This document shows, piece after piece, positions 33,056 to 43,545 of a stretch of 64,000 nucleotides of DNA (position 1 is the first letter of the stretch; every line of letters starts with the position of its first letter). Origin of the DNA: Laccaria trichodermophora (Eukaryota > Basidiomycota > Agaricomycetes > Agaricales > Hydnangiaceae); the NCBI GenBank assembly GCA_018417955.1, contig JACTVC010000013.1:394633-458632 (forward strand), read 5' to 3'. The notes under the pieces are model-generated. The model was not told the DNA's origin. It was given only the letters and a program-made list of their open reading frames with translations, and did not search any database. A program made the position numbers and the translations under genes.

Positions 33056-35027
33056 ATGGATAACCCTATGTCATCCATCGCTAATCCTGCCACCAACCAA
33101 CCCTTTCCATCGACTGGAGGTTTGGGCACAGGGGGCCAGTCTATCCCCCCGGTCGCAAACACGAATGGCGACCAGCAGGTTTCGGTGAAGAGACGACCTG
33201 GGCGTCCAAAGGGGAGCACAAAGAAGCATTTGCTAGGCGAGCCGACTCCGCCGAAAAATAAGCGACCAGTGGGGAGGCCGAGGAAGGACGGGTTGCCAGC
33301 TGGCTCGGTGGGCCCATCGAGGGCGAAAAGGGAACGAAATCGGTCTGCTGTGCGTATCAAGGATTTCTCCAGCATTTCAAACTGACATTCATAATGCAGC
33401 CTCAGTATGCGCCCCAGTTTGCGGGCGTGCCGTATCCTATTGGACAATATCCGCCCTCTATCAGCGCCCCGTTCGTCCCCCAGCCCACATTCCAGATTGA
33501 TCCGAGCCTAGGCGGTGGTGGAAGCGACGAGTGGGCTGAGCTCGCACGCACGAACCCCAATGCGTTCCTCGGCGTCCTCCTCGCTGCGCTCGCAGCACCC
33601 AACCCCGTCTCCAACACTGGCCCCAGCGTCGAAGAGGCGTTCAAAGACCACTTGGTGTCTCTCGCCCCCACAGGGCAACCCCAACTGAACCCTATCCCCT
33701 CCCTATACTCCATTCTCAAAACCTTCTGGCTGCCTTCTTCGCCTGCTTATTTCTCCCTCACCGCTTCTGCTTCGACTACACGCACCCCCTCGGAGCACCG
33801 GTTCTTGTACTGGGACCCCTTGCCGCTAGTCTTCAATGGCGTAGCATGCCCCAGCTGTTCAGCGCCGTTGGTGAATAATGGCAGAATCACCTCTGGCCCC
33901 GTCAAGGTATACGATATCGAGAAACCCTTTTTCATCATCGGGTGTGAATACGTATGTAAATCTCTTCAATGCATCAACGCTACTTCCCCAGAGGGAAGGA
34001 AATACGCGAGCACAGACGGCTCCATCCTTCGTTCCCTTCCTGCCCGACTCAAAGACGAACTGCCGGCATCTCTTTTGTTTGGAGACAATGACGCAGGGAG
34101 CGGGCCGAATATCTGGAACTGGAAGGCGTTGGGCGTGTCGACGACGTTATGGAACTTGGTCCAGGGATGTCTCAGCGCGAATCTGAAAAAAGAAGTTATA
34201 TTGCACTTGATCTTTTCCGTTCAGGGCGGCGTCGCGATGCGCGGGGAAGGCGGGGAGGGAGGGGAAGGTGAGCAAAAAGAGGAAGAGGAGGAAGATGACG
34301 ATGGCGAAGATGACTTGATTGAGGATCCCCAGCAGCAGCAACAGGCAGGGCCTTCCGGTGCTTCTTCACAGCAGCAGGAAGGCCCAAGTGAGAGTGGGGG
34401 TGGTAACAGTGTACGTTAATACATCTCTTATTTTATTAGCCCCTCAACCCCGGCAATTGTATCCTTTTTTTTTTTCTCTTTTAGACGTTTCCGGCTGGGG
34501 GATATAGCACCGATACTACGTGGAAGCTTGATAGCTCAGCAGCTATGAACGTTCTTGCTAAGACTTCAACACCTGTGGTCGCAGTGCAGCAACAGCAACA
34601 GCAACAAGTGGCCCCTGCGCCTCCTATGCAGGCGTACTCTCAATATGGATACGCTATTCCGGCACAATACCCGTTCATAGCGCAACAGGTGATAAACGGA
34701 CAACACATTCTGTCCTTGGGCACACCCACGCATGCAGTGCAGCCATCTGGTGCGTTTTCAGCGCATCGTTGATTTAATATCAAGTTTAACATTCAGTTTC
34801 TGACGATTTTTTTTCCTACCCTAGATGCTATAACTATAGATCCAGGCGCGGCTGAAACGCAACAAAAACGCAGCCCGCGACACTGCTGCAAGTGTGGGTC
34901 GCAAGAGTGTAAAGGAAAGGGTGGGAGGAGCTTTTGTATGAACCCTTGTCAGGATTGTGGGAAGTTGGATTGTAAGGGAAGGAATAGCAGGAGGCCGGAT
35001 AAGAGGTGTACGGAGGGATGGGTGTGA
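33056..35027 (+). CDS. AT-hook protein with two Cys-rich, probably zinc-binding modules
   Basis: Four exons: 33056-33349, 33400-34410, 34485-34749 and 34825-35027, with frames that join exactly. Residues about 40-85 hold two AT-hooks (RRPGRPKGSTKK and KRPVGRPRKDG). A central domain begins near DHLVSLAP and contains a CPSCSAPLVNNGR knuckle and a second pair in CEYVCKSLQC, resembling the zinc-ribbon-like domain of a basidiomycete family I would place near DUF6729. An acidic tract and a poly-Gln run follow. The C-terminus has the pattern C-x2-C-x4-C-x8-C-x3-C-x2-C-x4-C ending GRNSRRPDKRCTEGW. Nuclear DNA binding is inferred; such proteins often occur in lineage-specific, sometimes transposon-associated, expansions. 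The family name is from memory and uncertain. Confidence 0.75.
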
Positions 35028-35068
35028 TTTTGTGTTGTATTTTTTTTCGCCTTTTTCCCCCTTCATAT

Positions 35069-35482
35069 GTGTTGTGTCTTGGCAGATCCCCCTTCCCCCC
35101 CATTATTTCACTTATATGAGATAACATTGTAAGTAAATGTGTATTTCCAGTACTTACATTGTACTTATAATATTGTTGCATGAGAAAGCGCTCAGCGCTC
35201 AGGCCTCATGGTAAAGTTGTGGTAAAGGGGTGGGAGTCCTTGCACCGATCAAACCCCCTCGTTCCCTTCTACCGCCACCATGTCGTGTCTTGGCAGATCC
35301 CTCCCAATTATTTACTTATATGAGAGAACATTGTAAGTAAATGTATATTTCCAGTACTTACGTTGTACTTATGAAAATATTCCACGAAAAAGCGCTGCCT
35401 CCATGACTCATGGTGAAATTGCGGAACGTTAAAGGGAGGCCTTGCGCCGATCAAACCCCCTCGTTCTTCTACCATCATCATG
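35069..35482. repeat. Two direct repeats of about 205 bp upstream of kinase K1
   Basis: Units at about 35069-35280 and 35281-35482 share TGTCTTGGCAGATCCC, the imperfect palindrome around AGTACTTAC-TTGTACTTA and the end GATCAAACCCCCTCGTTC followed by CTACC-CATCATG or similar. A related end (CCCTCCCTTCTACCACCACCATG) lies at 55243-55265, upstream of the paralogous kinase K2. The repeat is therefore part of the duplicated kinase promoter. Confidence 0.75.
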
Positions 35483-35650
35483 TCGCCACAAACTCCTTAT
35501 CACTGCGGGCTTATGGTTCTCCTGCGTTCGATCTCGGTTGTAGAAGCTGTTTATACAGCACTTTTACCGCCCCCGGCCCGTGCAGCGTCTAAGTCATATC
35601 GGTAGCCTATACAAACCCATGTCCAAGTTCTGGAAACAACTGCTGTCGCC

Positions 35651-37507
35651 ATGATGTCCACTATGCCCCGCTGCGACTCGCCCCAGCCTCTCCAATGGAC
35701 CAGCTTCCCAAGATTGTATCCTGGAAGACCTGTTCGCTCTCCTTCCTCGTCTCCGCCTTCGTTAGATTCTTCAATTTGCAGTGAAGCGCCGTCGACCTTA
35801 TCTGATTCATCGATAAGCTTGATCACCCCTGAATCCTCATTGTTACTCGATAAAGATAACGCTGGGATATATAATTACGTCCCCACGGAAGACTTTAAGC
35901 CTTCTTCCCCTTCTGTCATCTGCGAATCGCCAGAACTACTTCCTCATCTGATCTCCATTGCGTTGAAGAATGAGTTTCCTACACACCATTCTCACACGGG
36001 GGATTCAAAGGAGGTGGCCCTGGGTAAGCCTAATTTGCCGGAGTCCGCTTACGAACGAATTTTGACTACTGTAGGCGCTGGTTGCAAAATTTTTGTGGAC
36101 AGCGTGTCACCACCCGACCCGGCTGCAAGAACCCTATCGTCCTTTACGCACACCCAACACGAAAAAGAACTTGGCATGGGAGATGAGAAAACCTCTCCCA
36201 GGTCGTCTGACGCACGCTGTCCTGTTTTTGAAGAAAAAATCGGGCTTGGTGCACCTCCGTGCATGACCGACACACCTAGAATGCTCCAACGCATCCCCTC
36301 CGACCCAGTGTGCGACTTGTCAGATCAAGTGGAAACTACAGAGCAGTTCTCAGTCGCTCATGGTGGCTTTTCCGACATCTACAAAGGCGTGTGGGCAAAA
36401 CCGTTTGGTGGTGAGAAGGGGAAAACTGTAGTGCGTATATATTTTGTGCCTACGAAGTGGGGTTCGGGACTTATGATGGTTGTGGTGACAGGTGGCAATA
36501 AAACTACTTCGAGCCTTCACGAGGCAGGAGGTAGATCCTGTACGAGCACGAAAGGTGAGCTATTGCAAAACTTTTGCTGCCACGTGGATCTTGGCTGACT
36601 GACATACCACCAGCGCCTCAACAGGGAGGTATATGTTTGGAACCGTCTTGTCCACGCCAACATTGCGCGGTTCTATGGGATCTCTTTCCGCCTTGGCGGA
36701 CGCCCCTCCATCGTTATGCAATGGTACCAAAATGGCACTGTGCCAGACTACATTGACACTCAACTTCGAGTGAATGGGGTGGAGGTTGATAGGTTGTCGT
36801 TGGTGATTCACACTCATACTTTTGGCTGATGGGGGCGACGCCTGACCTGACTTTATAGGTCCGAGATATTGCGCAAGGTCTTGGCTATCTACATTCCTTG
36901 GTTCCCCCAGTGGTTCATGGAGATTTAAAAGGGGTGCGTGGTCTTCATCATCTATTCCCTGCTTGTTGGCTCATAAGTGAAATGCGCAGAATAACACCCT
37001 CGTCGATGATGACGGGCGTGCGATGCTGACCGACTTTGGACTCGCAAAGGTCATTGAAGAGTTAGCAGGCCCAACGGGGAACACGACGTCATCATGTGCA
37101 GGCTCTGTGCGCTGGCAAGCCCCGGAGTTGATATTCGACACAGGATCTGATCAAGACGATTATATGGGTGATGCTCCCAAACCGTCCTCACCAACTCCCG
37201 CTTCCGACGTCTGGTCGTTCGGGTGTACAGCCTATGAGGTTCGTCTTGTCCGTTCATCACTTTACTCGCCGTGATCCCTGAGTTCCTCCCCCTCCGTTAG
37301 ATCATAACGGGAAAAATCCCTTACCACACCCGCTTACACGATTGGACCGTCATTCAGGCAATTGTCGAGAAGCAGTGCCCTGTCCCTCACGAAGAAGGGG
37401 TGGTTGAGAGTAATGGGTTGATGTCGCTTCTGCATGGTTGTTGGCAGTACGATGCCCATAAACGGCCGGAGATCGGGGAGGTTTTTCAAAGGCTGCAGTC
37501 CATCTGA
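35651..37507 (+). CDS. TKL-like protein kinase K1
   Basis: ATG ATG at 35651. Exons include 35651-36430, 36492-36554 and 36614 onward, ending at TGA 37505-37507. About 230 N-terminal residues are Ser/Pro-rich and likely disordered. The kinase domain follows: glycine loop VAHGGFSDIYKGVW, VAIK lysine, alpha-C region, catalytic loop VVHGDLKGNNTLV (HGD in place of HRD), DFG in LTDFGLAK, SVRWQAPEL for APE, DVWSFG, and a final RPEIGEVFQRL. The HGDLKG loop is typical of the expanded basidiomycete TKL-like kinases. All catalytic residues are present, so activity is expected. Paralog K2 lies at 55467-57031 and lacks a segment of about 95 residues (35998-36287) found here. Confidence 0.88.
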
Positions 37508-37963
37508 GTGTCAGATGGGGCGCACCACACCTCCGACATTTCATCCTTTTAGACTTGGCTCATCTTCTTGCATTCGAGAGAAAGCACTATCAGCCTACTA
37601 TATCCCTTCCTATATCCCTTCCCTTCCTTTCCTTTCGTCTATATCGTTTCAGGCATATGTCGAACCTATGCTCTCCGAGTCGATATTTTCTTGGCAACTT
37701 TGAGTCTGACTGGTGTTTGTGCTGCCGTCCTACTTCTGGTACATCTACTACTAGTAAATCCTCATGTTTTATTGTCGACGGAGCTATCTTGTTAGTGAAT
37801 CATGAGATCGGTTCCGTGGCCAAGAAAGGTAGTGATCGACAGGTCAGTGGCGTGTTATGTCATGACTTTATTATTCGACCGAAATATTTCGCCCTTTCTT
37901 GGTCCCCACACACGTCCTTTTTTCTCCTTCTGTTCCCTGAGCTGTCTAGTTCCCCTCCTCAGC
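37508..37963. other. Intergenic region between K1 and beta-tubulin, no supported gene
   Basis: Pyrimidine-rich DNA (CTTCCTTTCCTTTCGTC near 37623), as is common upstream of highly expressed fungal genes. It is expected to contain the tubulin promoter. Long plus-strand frames here are not supported. Confidence 0.4.
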
Positions 37964-40711
37964 ATGCCTTCCTCCCGCGAAATTATCAATATCCAGGTAT
38001 GCGTTGTCTGTCAGCTGTTCAGAATTGTGTCGTTGACTTCTTCAAAAGGCCGGTCAAGCTGGGAATCAAGTATGTGTTGGCTGAAAATACAAACCATCGC
38101 TGTCACTCACTATTGACTATAGGTCGGGGAAGCATTCTGGGAGATGCTTCTTGCCGAACATGGTCTGGATAAGGAAGGGGTGAGCTCATCCCCCCTCATC
38201 TCATCGTCAACATGAGCTGATCTGAAGGGCAGAAATATATCGGTTCAGATCCACTCCAGCTTCAACGCGTACGCCTCTTTTTTGATCCCTCTCAACTGCC
38301 CTTGATGATGAGGAAATATCTCTCTAGGCTGGTGTGTACTTCGACGAAATAACTGGCGGTGCGGTGCCCAAGTTTGTGCCACGAAGCGTCCAAGTGGATT
38401 TGGAGGGTGGTGTTTGTAATAGGGTGTGTTTCTTTGCGTTTGCGTTTGCCTTGTGTTGAGTCTTTTATGTCTGCGTAGATCAAGGGCGGCCCTCTGGGGA
38501 GTTTGTTCCGCCCAGATACGTTTCTCCACGCGGAGGTCGGTGCGGGGAATAATTGGGCAAAAGGCTGTAAGTCTTTTCGACGACTGCCACGAAGTGTGTA
38601 ACGTTAACACCCACCACCACCAAGTCTACACAGAAGGTACATTCTAGTTACAAACGTTGACGTGTCTCATGCATCGTGTTCAGGTGCCGAATTGGTGGAA
38701 TCAATTCTCGTACGCTCCTCCTTCATTTGATCCCTTTTATCGACTGAACTGAACTCGTCTAGGACATTGTACGACGACAAGCAGAGTCATGTGATGCTCT
38801 TCAAGGCTTCCAGATCCTACACTCTTTGGGAGGCGGAACAGGCGCAGGGCTAGGGACCCTTCTGCTGCAAAAGTTGCGTGATGTACGTGATATATTCTGT
38901 TACGTTGTCTGTCATAAACTCACTTTCCTCGATTTGTAGGAGTTCCCTGACCGAATGGTCGCCACGTTCTCGATCCTGCCTTCCCCAAAGGTTTGTGCGC
39001 TCTCAGAAACAGCCTTCTTATTCTAACGCGTTCACAGGTTTCTGAAACCATTGTTGAGGTATGATGAACAGTGGCGTGACTACGATCCGGTTTGAATTGA
39101 CCCTTCTCAGCCGTATAACGCCATGTTGTCCATGCATCAACTTTGCTCCAATGGCGATCTGATCATCTGCGTCGATAACGAAGCTTTGTCCGTCTCTTCA
39201 CCTTTTTGTTCTGGCGAGACGTGATCTGACTGATCCCGTAGATACGATATTGCAACCAAAACCCTCAAGATCCCAGCTCCCGCTTTTGAGGATCTGAACG
39301 GGGTACGTCGGTCCCCCTTTCCTCATTCCATTTCCCTTACATCGTCTACGACAGTTGATCGCTAGAGTTATGTGTGGAGTCAGCACTAGTCTTCGATTCC
39401 CTGGTCAATTGAATGGGTTTGTCCAATTTCATTTCAGGTTGGAATCGCTGTTCATCGTGCCACAGAGATCTACGAAAGCTCGGAATGAATCTTATTCCCT
39501 TCCCTCGCGTAAGTGCCCATCCAAGCAACGCTCCAAAGTTATCGTTCACGTAATGCCAACAGCTCCATTTTTTGATGCCGAGCTATGCACCATTCTATGA
39601 TCCCCGTGCAGTGAAGTACGAGAAGAACTCAATTCCTGAACTCACGAAGGCGTGCGTCGCTCTTTCCCTTTATCTTAACGACATTCATGTCAACCACCCC
39701 TGCAGTCTATTCGACCGCAAAAACCTTCTCGTAGCTTGCGACCCTCGCTTTGGGTGAGTCCCCTGCCGTACTTCGAAGCCCTCCTGACCGTCCGCCACTT
39801 GGCGAACCCCAGGCGGTACCTCACGGCCGCAACAATCTTCCGTGGTAATATCTCTTCCAGAGAAGTAAGTCACGCGGTGATGTCCCCAGTGAGAACGTGA
39901 TGACATTCGTTTTTGTTGCAGGCTGAAGTATGTCTTGCTTTGTGCTGGCATACTCCCTGTTCCTCAACATCGCCGCGATGATCCTATTAGTACGCCGTGC
40001 ATGATCTGCAGACCAAGAATTCGCAGCATTTCGTTGAGTGTGTAGATCTTGTGACTGGGTGTTTGAAGACCGCTGCTGATGTGCTTTGTAGATGGATCCC
40101 TGACAACGTATCGGTGTCCCTGGTCACTGTTCCCCCTGTTGGGCAAACTCAGGTGTGTTGATGTCGTTCACGTCATGCGTGGAAAGATGATGACTATCTT
40201 TTCGATTCAAAGTCTGCTACGGCCCTAGCCAACTCAACGGCCATTCAGGAGGTGTTCAATAGGACACTCGTTAGCGTACGCCATCATCTTCTTGATCTCC
40301 GTGTGCTATTCGCTGACATGACACCACGTATGCGGGCATTCAGTTCTCAGCCATGTATAAGCGTCGTGCCTTTTTGCATTGGTTAGTTGATTTGAGATCC
40401 CTCCCATTGGATGTACTCAACCATGGCCAACGATGTAGGTACACCGGTGAAGGCATGGACATTATGGAGTTCTCTGAAGCGGAGAGCAACATCCAGGACT
40501 TGATGTAAGCGCTAAGCTTTGTATCCATCCCACTCTAACCGCCTCCCTCCCCTCCCATCAGTGCCGAGTATCAGCAGGTAAGCCGCGCAACACTCGCTAT
40601 CATTCTCCTTGTATATCCTAATCATGATCTCCCTCCTAGTATCAAGAAGCCACCGTTGACCCAGAGGAGGAGTACGAAGAAGAGGCTGCCGAGGACGCTG
40701 ACGCGCAATAA
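37964..40711 (+). CDS. Divergent beta-tubulin paralog
   Basis: ATG at 37964; [11 protein letters not shown] is joined by a short intron to [16 protein letters not shown]. More than a dozen short introns interrupt the gene, ending at TAA 40709-40711. Beta-tubulin features read in order: [39 protein letters not shown] (nucleotide-binding T4 loop), [56 protein letters not shown]-like [30 protein letters not shown] and an acidic tail [15 protein letters not shown]. It differs from housekeeping beta-tubulin: the N-terminus is MPSSREI rather than MREI, and the T4 loop has Ala/Leu where Ser/Met are usual. It is probably a second, specialised beta-tubulin. No frameshift was noticed. Confidence 0.88.
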
Positions 40712-41217
40712 CGTTGGCTGGCTGTCGTCTGGGCTAATCTTTTGTGGTTTACTTTACGCTTAATGTAATGATGCCTGTTGTAATAGGCGGTGTTTGTGTT
40801 TACAGTTTTCGTTGTTAGGTTTTTGGTCTTTGAATCCATTGGATACATTACAACTGGAGGGCTGGCCGGGAGAGTACAATTTATCGAGGCGGAAGCCACT
40901 CAAGAGATCGTCTTTTGAGGTCTGATGGTTCCGTGTGCTGCCTTGTATCTGCTCATCGGAGCTGTGGGGGCGGGAGTTCATTCACCAGCGAGACTTTGGA
41001 ACGCAGTGATAAAGCATTCGCGGGGTTTCTCTCCAACCCTTCAAAAAGATCAACGTCCAGGTGAACCCAGGCCAGCCGCTTTCCGGAGAGCCAATTCGAG
41101 GTCGGCCAAGTTTGTTCAAACGTTCAACGTTCAACCACAAACATGTCCAAAGCCCTCCTGATACCGATCCATCATCTTCCATCATCGTCATAAATTGACG
41201 CGCAGCTGGAAATTGAG
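40712..41217. promoter_or_regulatory. Tubulin 3' flank and F1 upstream/leader region (leader shared by F1, F3, F4)
   Basis: The last about 250 bp contain a block seen three more times: CAACCACAAACATGTCC, GATACCGATCCATCATCTTC and TTGACGCGCAGCTG, close to ATTGAGGTGAGT. The same block precedes F4 (58985-59070) and is split around F3 (47770-47845 and 51396-51410). It is probably promoter plus 5' leader. The GTGAGT...GATCAG at 41218-41265 looks like a 5' UTR intron conserved in F1, F3 and F4. Confidence 0.6.
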
Positions 41218-41287
41218 GTGAGTATGTCTCCTACTCGTCTCAACTACATAGCTAAAAAAGATCAGTATATGCGGAATATGCCAGAAA

Positions 41288-42772
41288 ATGGCCCCCCTCC
41301 GTTTCGAGAATGAGAGTACCCGGAACGCTTTATTTCAGCAAGTTGCAGGTTTGGAAGCAGAAATGGCGCATATGCGGGCCCTCCTCCTTCAAAAAGAAGA
41401 GGAACGTCTGCGATTATATTCTAAAATAAATTCCCTATCCCTATTCGATCAACTTCCACCAGAGATCAAGACTGAAATATTCTACAACACTTTGAACCAG
41501 TCAACCGGCTGCTACGACTCCATGGGAGTGACTCCCCTTTCTCTGGGCAAAGTTTGCCATGGTTGGAGAGATTTCGTTTGGTCAACTCCAATCCTTTGGA
41601 CAACCCTACATATACGACTGTCGACGAATAACTACGAGACCCAGGCCATTCTTCTCCGTGACTGGCTGTCCAGAACCGGAGAATACCCCATCTCCTTTTA
41701 TCTTAATGCGGATGGGTTTCTGGAGACTCGCGATCATTCTCCGATAGAAGAAGTTTTGACCCTCTTTGCGTCTGTCTCAGCACGATGGAGGGAAATAGAA
41801 ATATCTTTTCCCGACCTTCAAGCTTACTTTGATGTCATTTTCACCGCTGAACAATCCCTACCTCTTCTTACTACTGCTACCGTTTGGCTAGGCGGGACGG
41901 AAGAAGAGTTCAGTCTACTCATGATGGCCCCACAACTCTCAGAACTTCATCTTTATCGCCCCGTTCTGCGCAAGGTGCTAGCTCCATGGCACCAATTGCA
42001 GGTGTTTCTTGCATATCGCTTATGCGTGGATGAGATTCGGCTTTTTCTTCACAATGCGCCTCAAATAGTCCGCTGCACCTTTACAAACATTGAATCATCC
42101 ATCCTGGAGCCTTCACTGCTATTCCATCAGCCGCTCCTGTTGGAACGTCTGCAATATCTCGAGCTCGATTTCAGGAATGTCAATATTAAATCAACTTGGA
42201 TTTTAGGGCAAGTCAGACTTCCTTCTTTACGAGAAGTCTCCCTCCGCAACCCTGTGCACCCCCCCCAGGACGCTCTCCCGTTTCGAATGACAAGTTCATT
42301 CCGATTCTCACCTCTCTTGCAGAAATTTACTTGGAGTGGCGTGATCATGTCTGATCATGATTTGATTCAGGCTTTAAACAACATTCCGTCAGTGAAGGAT
42401 CTATCTCTTAACTTGCTCGGCTATGATCTACCCGTCAAGTCATTCACTGAAAAATTCCTTCAACGGCTCTACTTCCCTCATGCAGAAATTCTTCTCCCGA
42501 ATCTGCAACGCTTCACGTACCGTGGCCCCACTTCACTCAGTGAACACATGCATCTGTTCCGAGATGTGCTTGTGTCCAGATTCCGAAAGTGCGCTCCGCG
42601 AGCCGCCGAAGTAGACTCAGAACGAACCACTGTAGCCCAAATCAAGTCGCTGAGCGTCACGAGCTTCTCTGAATTCGTCGTCAGTCCGGATATACAAGAA
42701 GAATTAAACAGCCTTGTGCAAGCAGGCCTTGAATTCTCGTTAGCTTTCGATCCCGATTTAAAGTGGCACTGA
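41288..42772 (+). CDS. F-box protein F1 (tandem family)
   Basis: A single open frame of 494 residues. The N-terminus is a short coiled coil (FQQVAGLEAEMAHMRALLLQKEEERLRL), then the F-box (LFDQLPPEIKTEIFYNTLN) and the following VCHGWRDFVWSTPILWTTLHI signature. About 350 residues with a regular Leu pattern complete it. F-box proteins of this type recruit substrates to SCF ubiquitin ligases; the target is unknown. F3 and F4 start at an ATG eight bases upstream (MPENG/MAENG). In F1 that ATG is out of frame because a C run has six bases rather than five, and the ATG at 41288 restores the frame. A 5' UTR intron is likely. Confidence 0.85.
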   Translation: MAPLRFENESTRNALFQQVAGLEAEMAHMRALLLQKEEERLRLYSKINSLSLFDQLPPEIKTEIFYNTLNQSTGCYDSMGVTPLSLGKVCHGWRDFVWSTPILWTTLHIRLSTNNYETQAILLRDWLSRTGEYPISFYLNADGFLETRDHSPIEEVLTLFASVSARWREIEISFPDLQAYFDVIFTAEQSLPLLTTATVWLGGTEEEFSLLMMAPQLSELHLYRPVLRKVLAPWHQLQVFLAYRLCVDEIRLFLHNAPQIVRCTFTNIESSILEPSLLFHQPLLLERLQYLELDFRNVNIKSTWILGQVRLPSLREVSLRNPVHPPQDALPFRMTSSFRFSPLLQKFTWSGVIMSDHDLIQALNNIPSVKDLSLNLLGYDLPVKSFTEKFLQRLYFPHAEILLPNLQRFTYRGPTSLSEHMHLFRDVLVSRFRKCAPRAAEVDSERTTVAQIKSLSVTSFSEFVVSPDIQEELNSLVQAGLEFSLAFDPDLKWH

Positions 42773-42984
42773 ATATTGATTCTTGAATGGTATTTCTGTG
42801 CTGGGATGATTTCGAATACGTAGGCAGTGGTTGACACAGGCATGGTTCCTCTAACCAGTGGGGAAGGCAGCTCGGATGTTGCAAAAGTTGGTCAATGGTC
42901 TCATAGGAGTCTGAATGAACAAAAATTCTTCGAAATATTTATGCACATAACGCGAATAATTTCCCCCCCACTTCTAACTTAGGA

Positions 42985-43130
42985 GTCGCCTATCACTCCC
43001 CTTGTATATCCTAACCTTGATCTTCCTCGTAGTGCCAAGAAGCTACCGTTGACCCAGAGGAGGGCGGTGTTGGTATTTACAGTTTTTGTTGTTAGGTTTT
43101 TGGTATATCGAATTCTTTGGATACAATGAA
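42985..43130 (+). pseudogene. Fragment of the beta-tubulin 3' end
   Basis: This stretch repeats the last intron, part of the last exon and the 3' UTR of the tubulin gene (compare 40590-40860). Shared blocks are CTTGTATATCCTAA, AAGCYACCGTTGACCCAGAG and TTGTTGTTAGGTTTTTGGT. The acidic coding tail is deleted in the middle. It sits downstream of F1, so F1 is bracketed by the true tubulin 3' end and this copy, as a tandem duplication would leave. Confidence 0.75.
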
Positions 43131-43349
43131 CCTGTCATCGCCACGGTCAAGACGCCGTTCACATGAAGCAGAAGTTAACCCACGAATGCCATTCGTTCCA
43201 TTCTATTCCATTGTGGCGAATCTCTATGCCGGAATTTACCTACAAAGACTGTCTTGAGACTGTCTACGCGCGAGTCCAAAGTTTGGACGTATTCAAGCTA
43301 TGATGGGGCGGTTTAATATAGTGTGCCAGTGAGTGAATATATCTTGGGT
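43131..43349. other. Spacer, no supported gene
   Basis: DNA between the tubulin fragment and the purine tract that borders the LINE relic. Nothing recognisable. Confidence 0.35.
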
Positions 43350-43545
43350 AAAGTATCTGAGAGGGAATATAAAAAGAAGAGAAGGAAAGAAAGAAAAAAG
43401 GAAACGGAGAGGAGAGAGTGAAAGGGAGAAAAGGGGGAAAATGGGGGGGAGAAGGGGAGAGAGTAGGAAGGGGACGGAGGGGACCATGGGGGAGGCGAGG
43501 AGGAGGCGGCGGACCATGGATAGTGTAGCGCGAGGCGGGGAGGAG
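43350..43545 (+). repeat. Purine-rich (G/A) low-complexity tract
   Basis: About 190 bp composed almost entirely of A and G on the plus strand. It directly abuts the 3' end of the minus-strand LINE relic. Reads from it give only low-complexity peptides in all frames. A mirror-like polypurine tract of this length can form triplex DNA; that is inference. Confidence 0.7.

Noticed and set aside
37555..38172. 205-codon plus frame before and across the tubulin start
   Set aside because: It reads through tubulin introns in another frame; no domain and no independent support.
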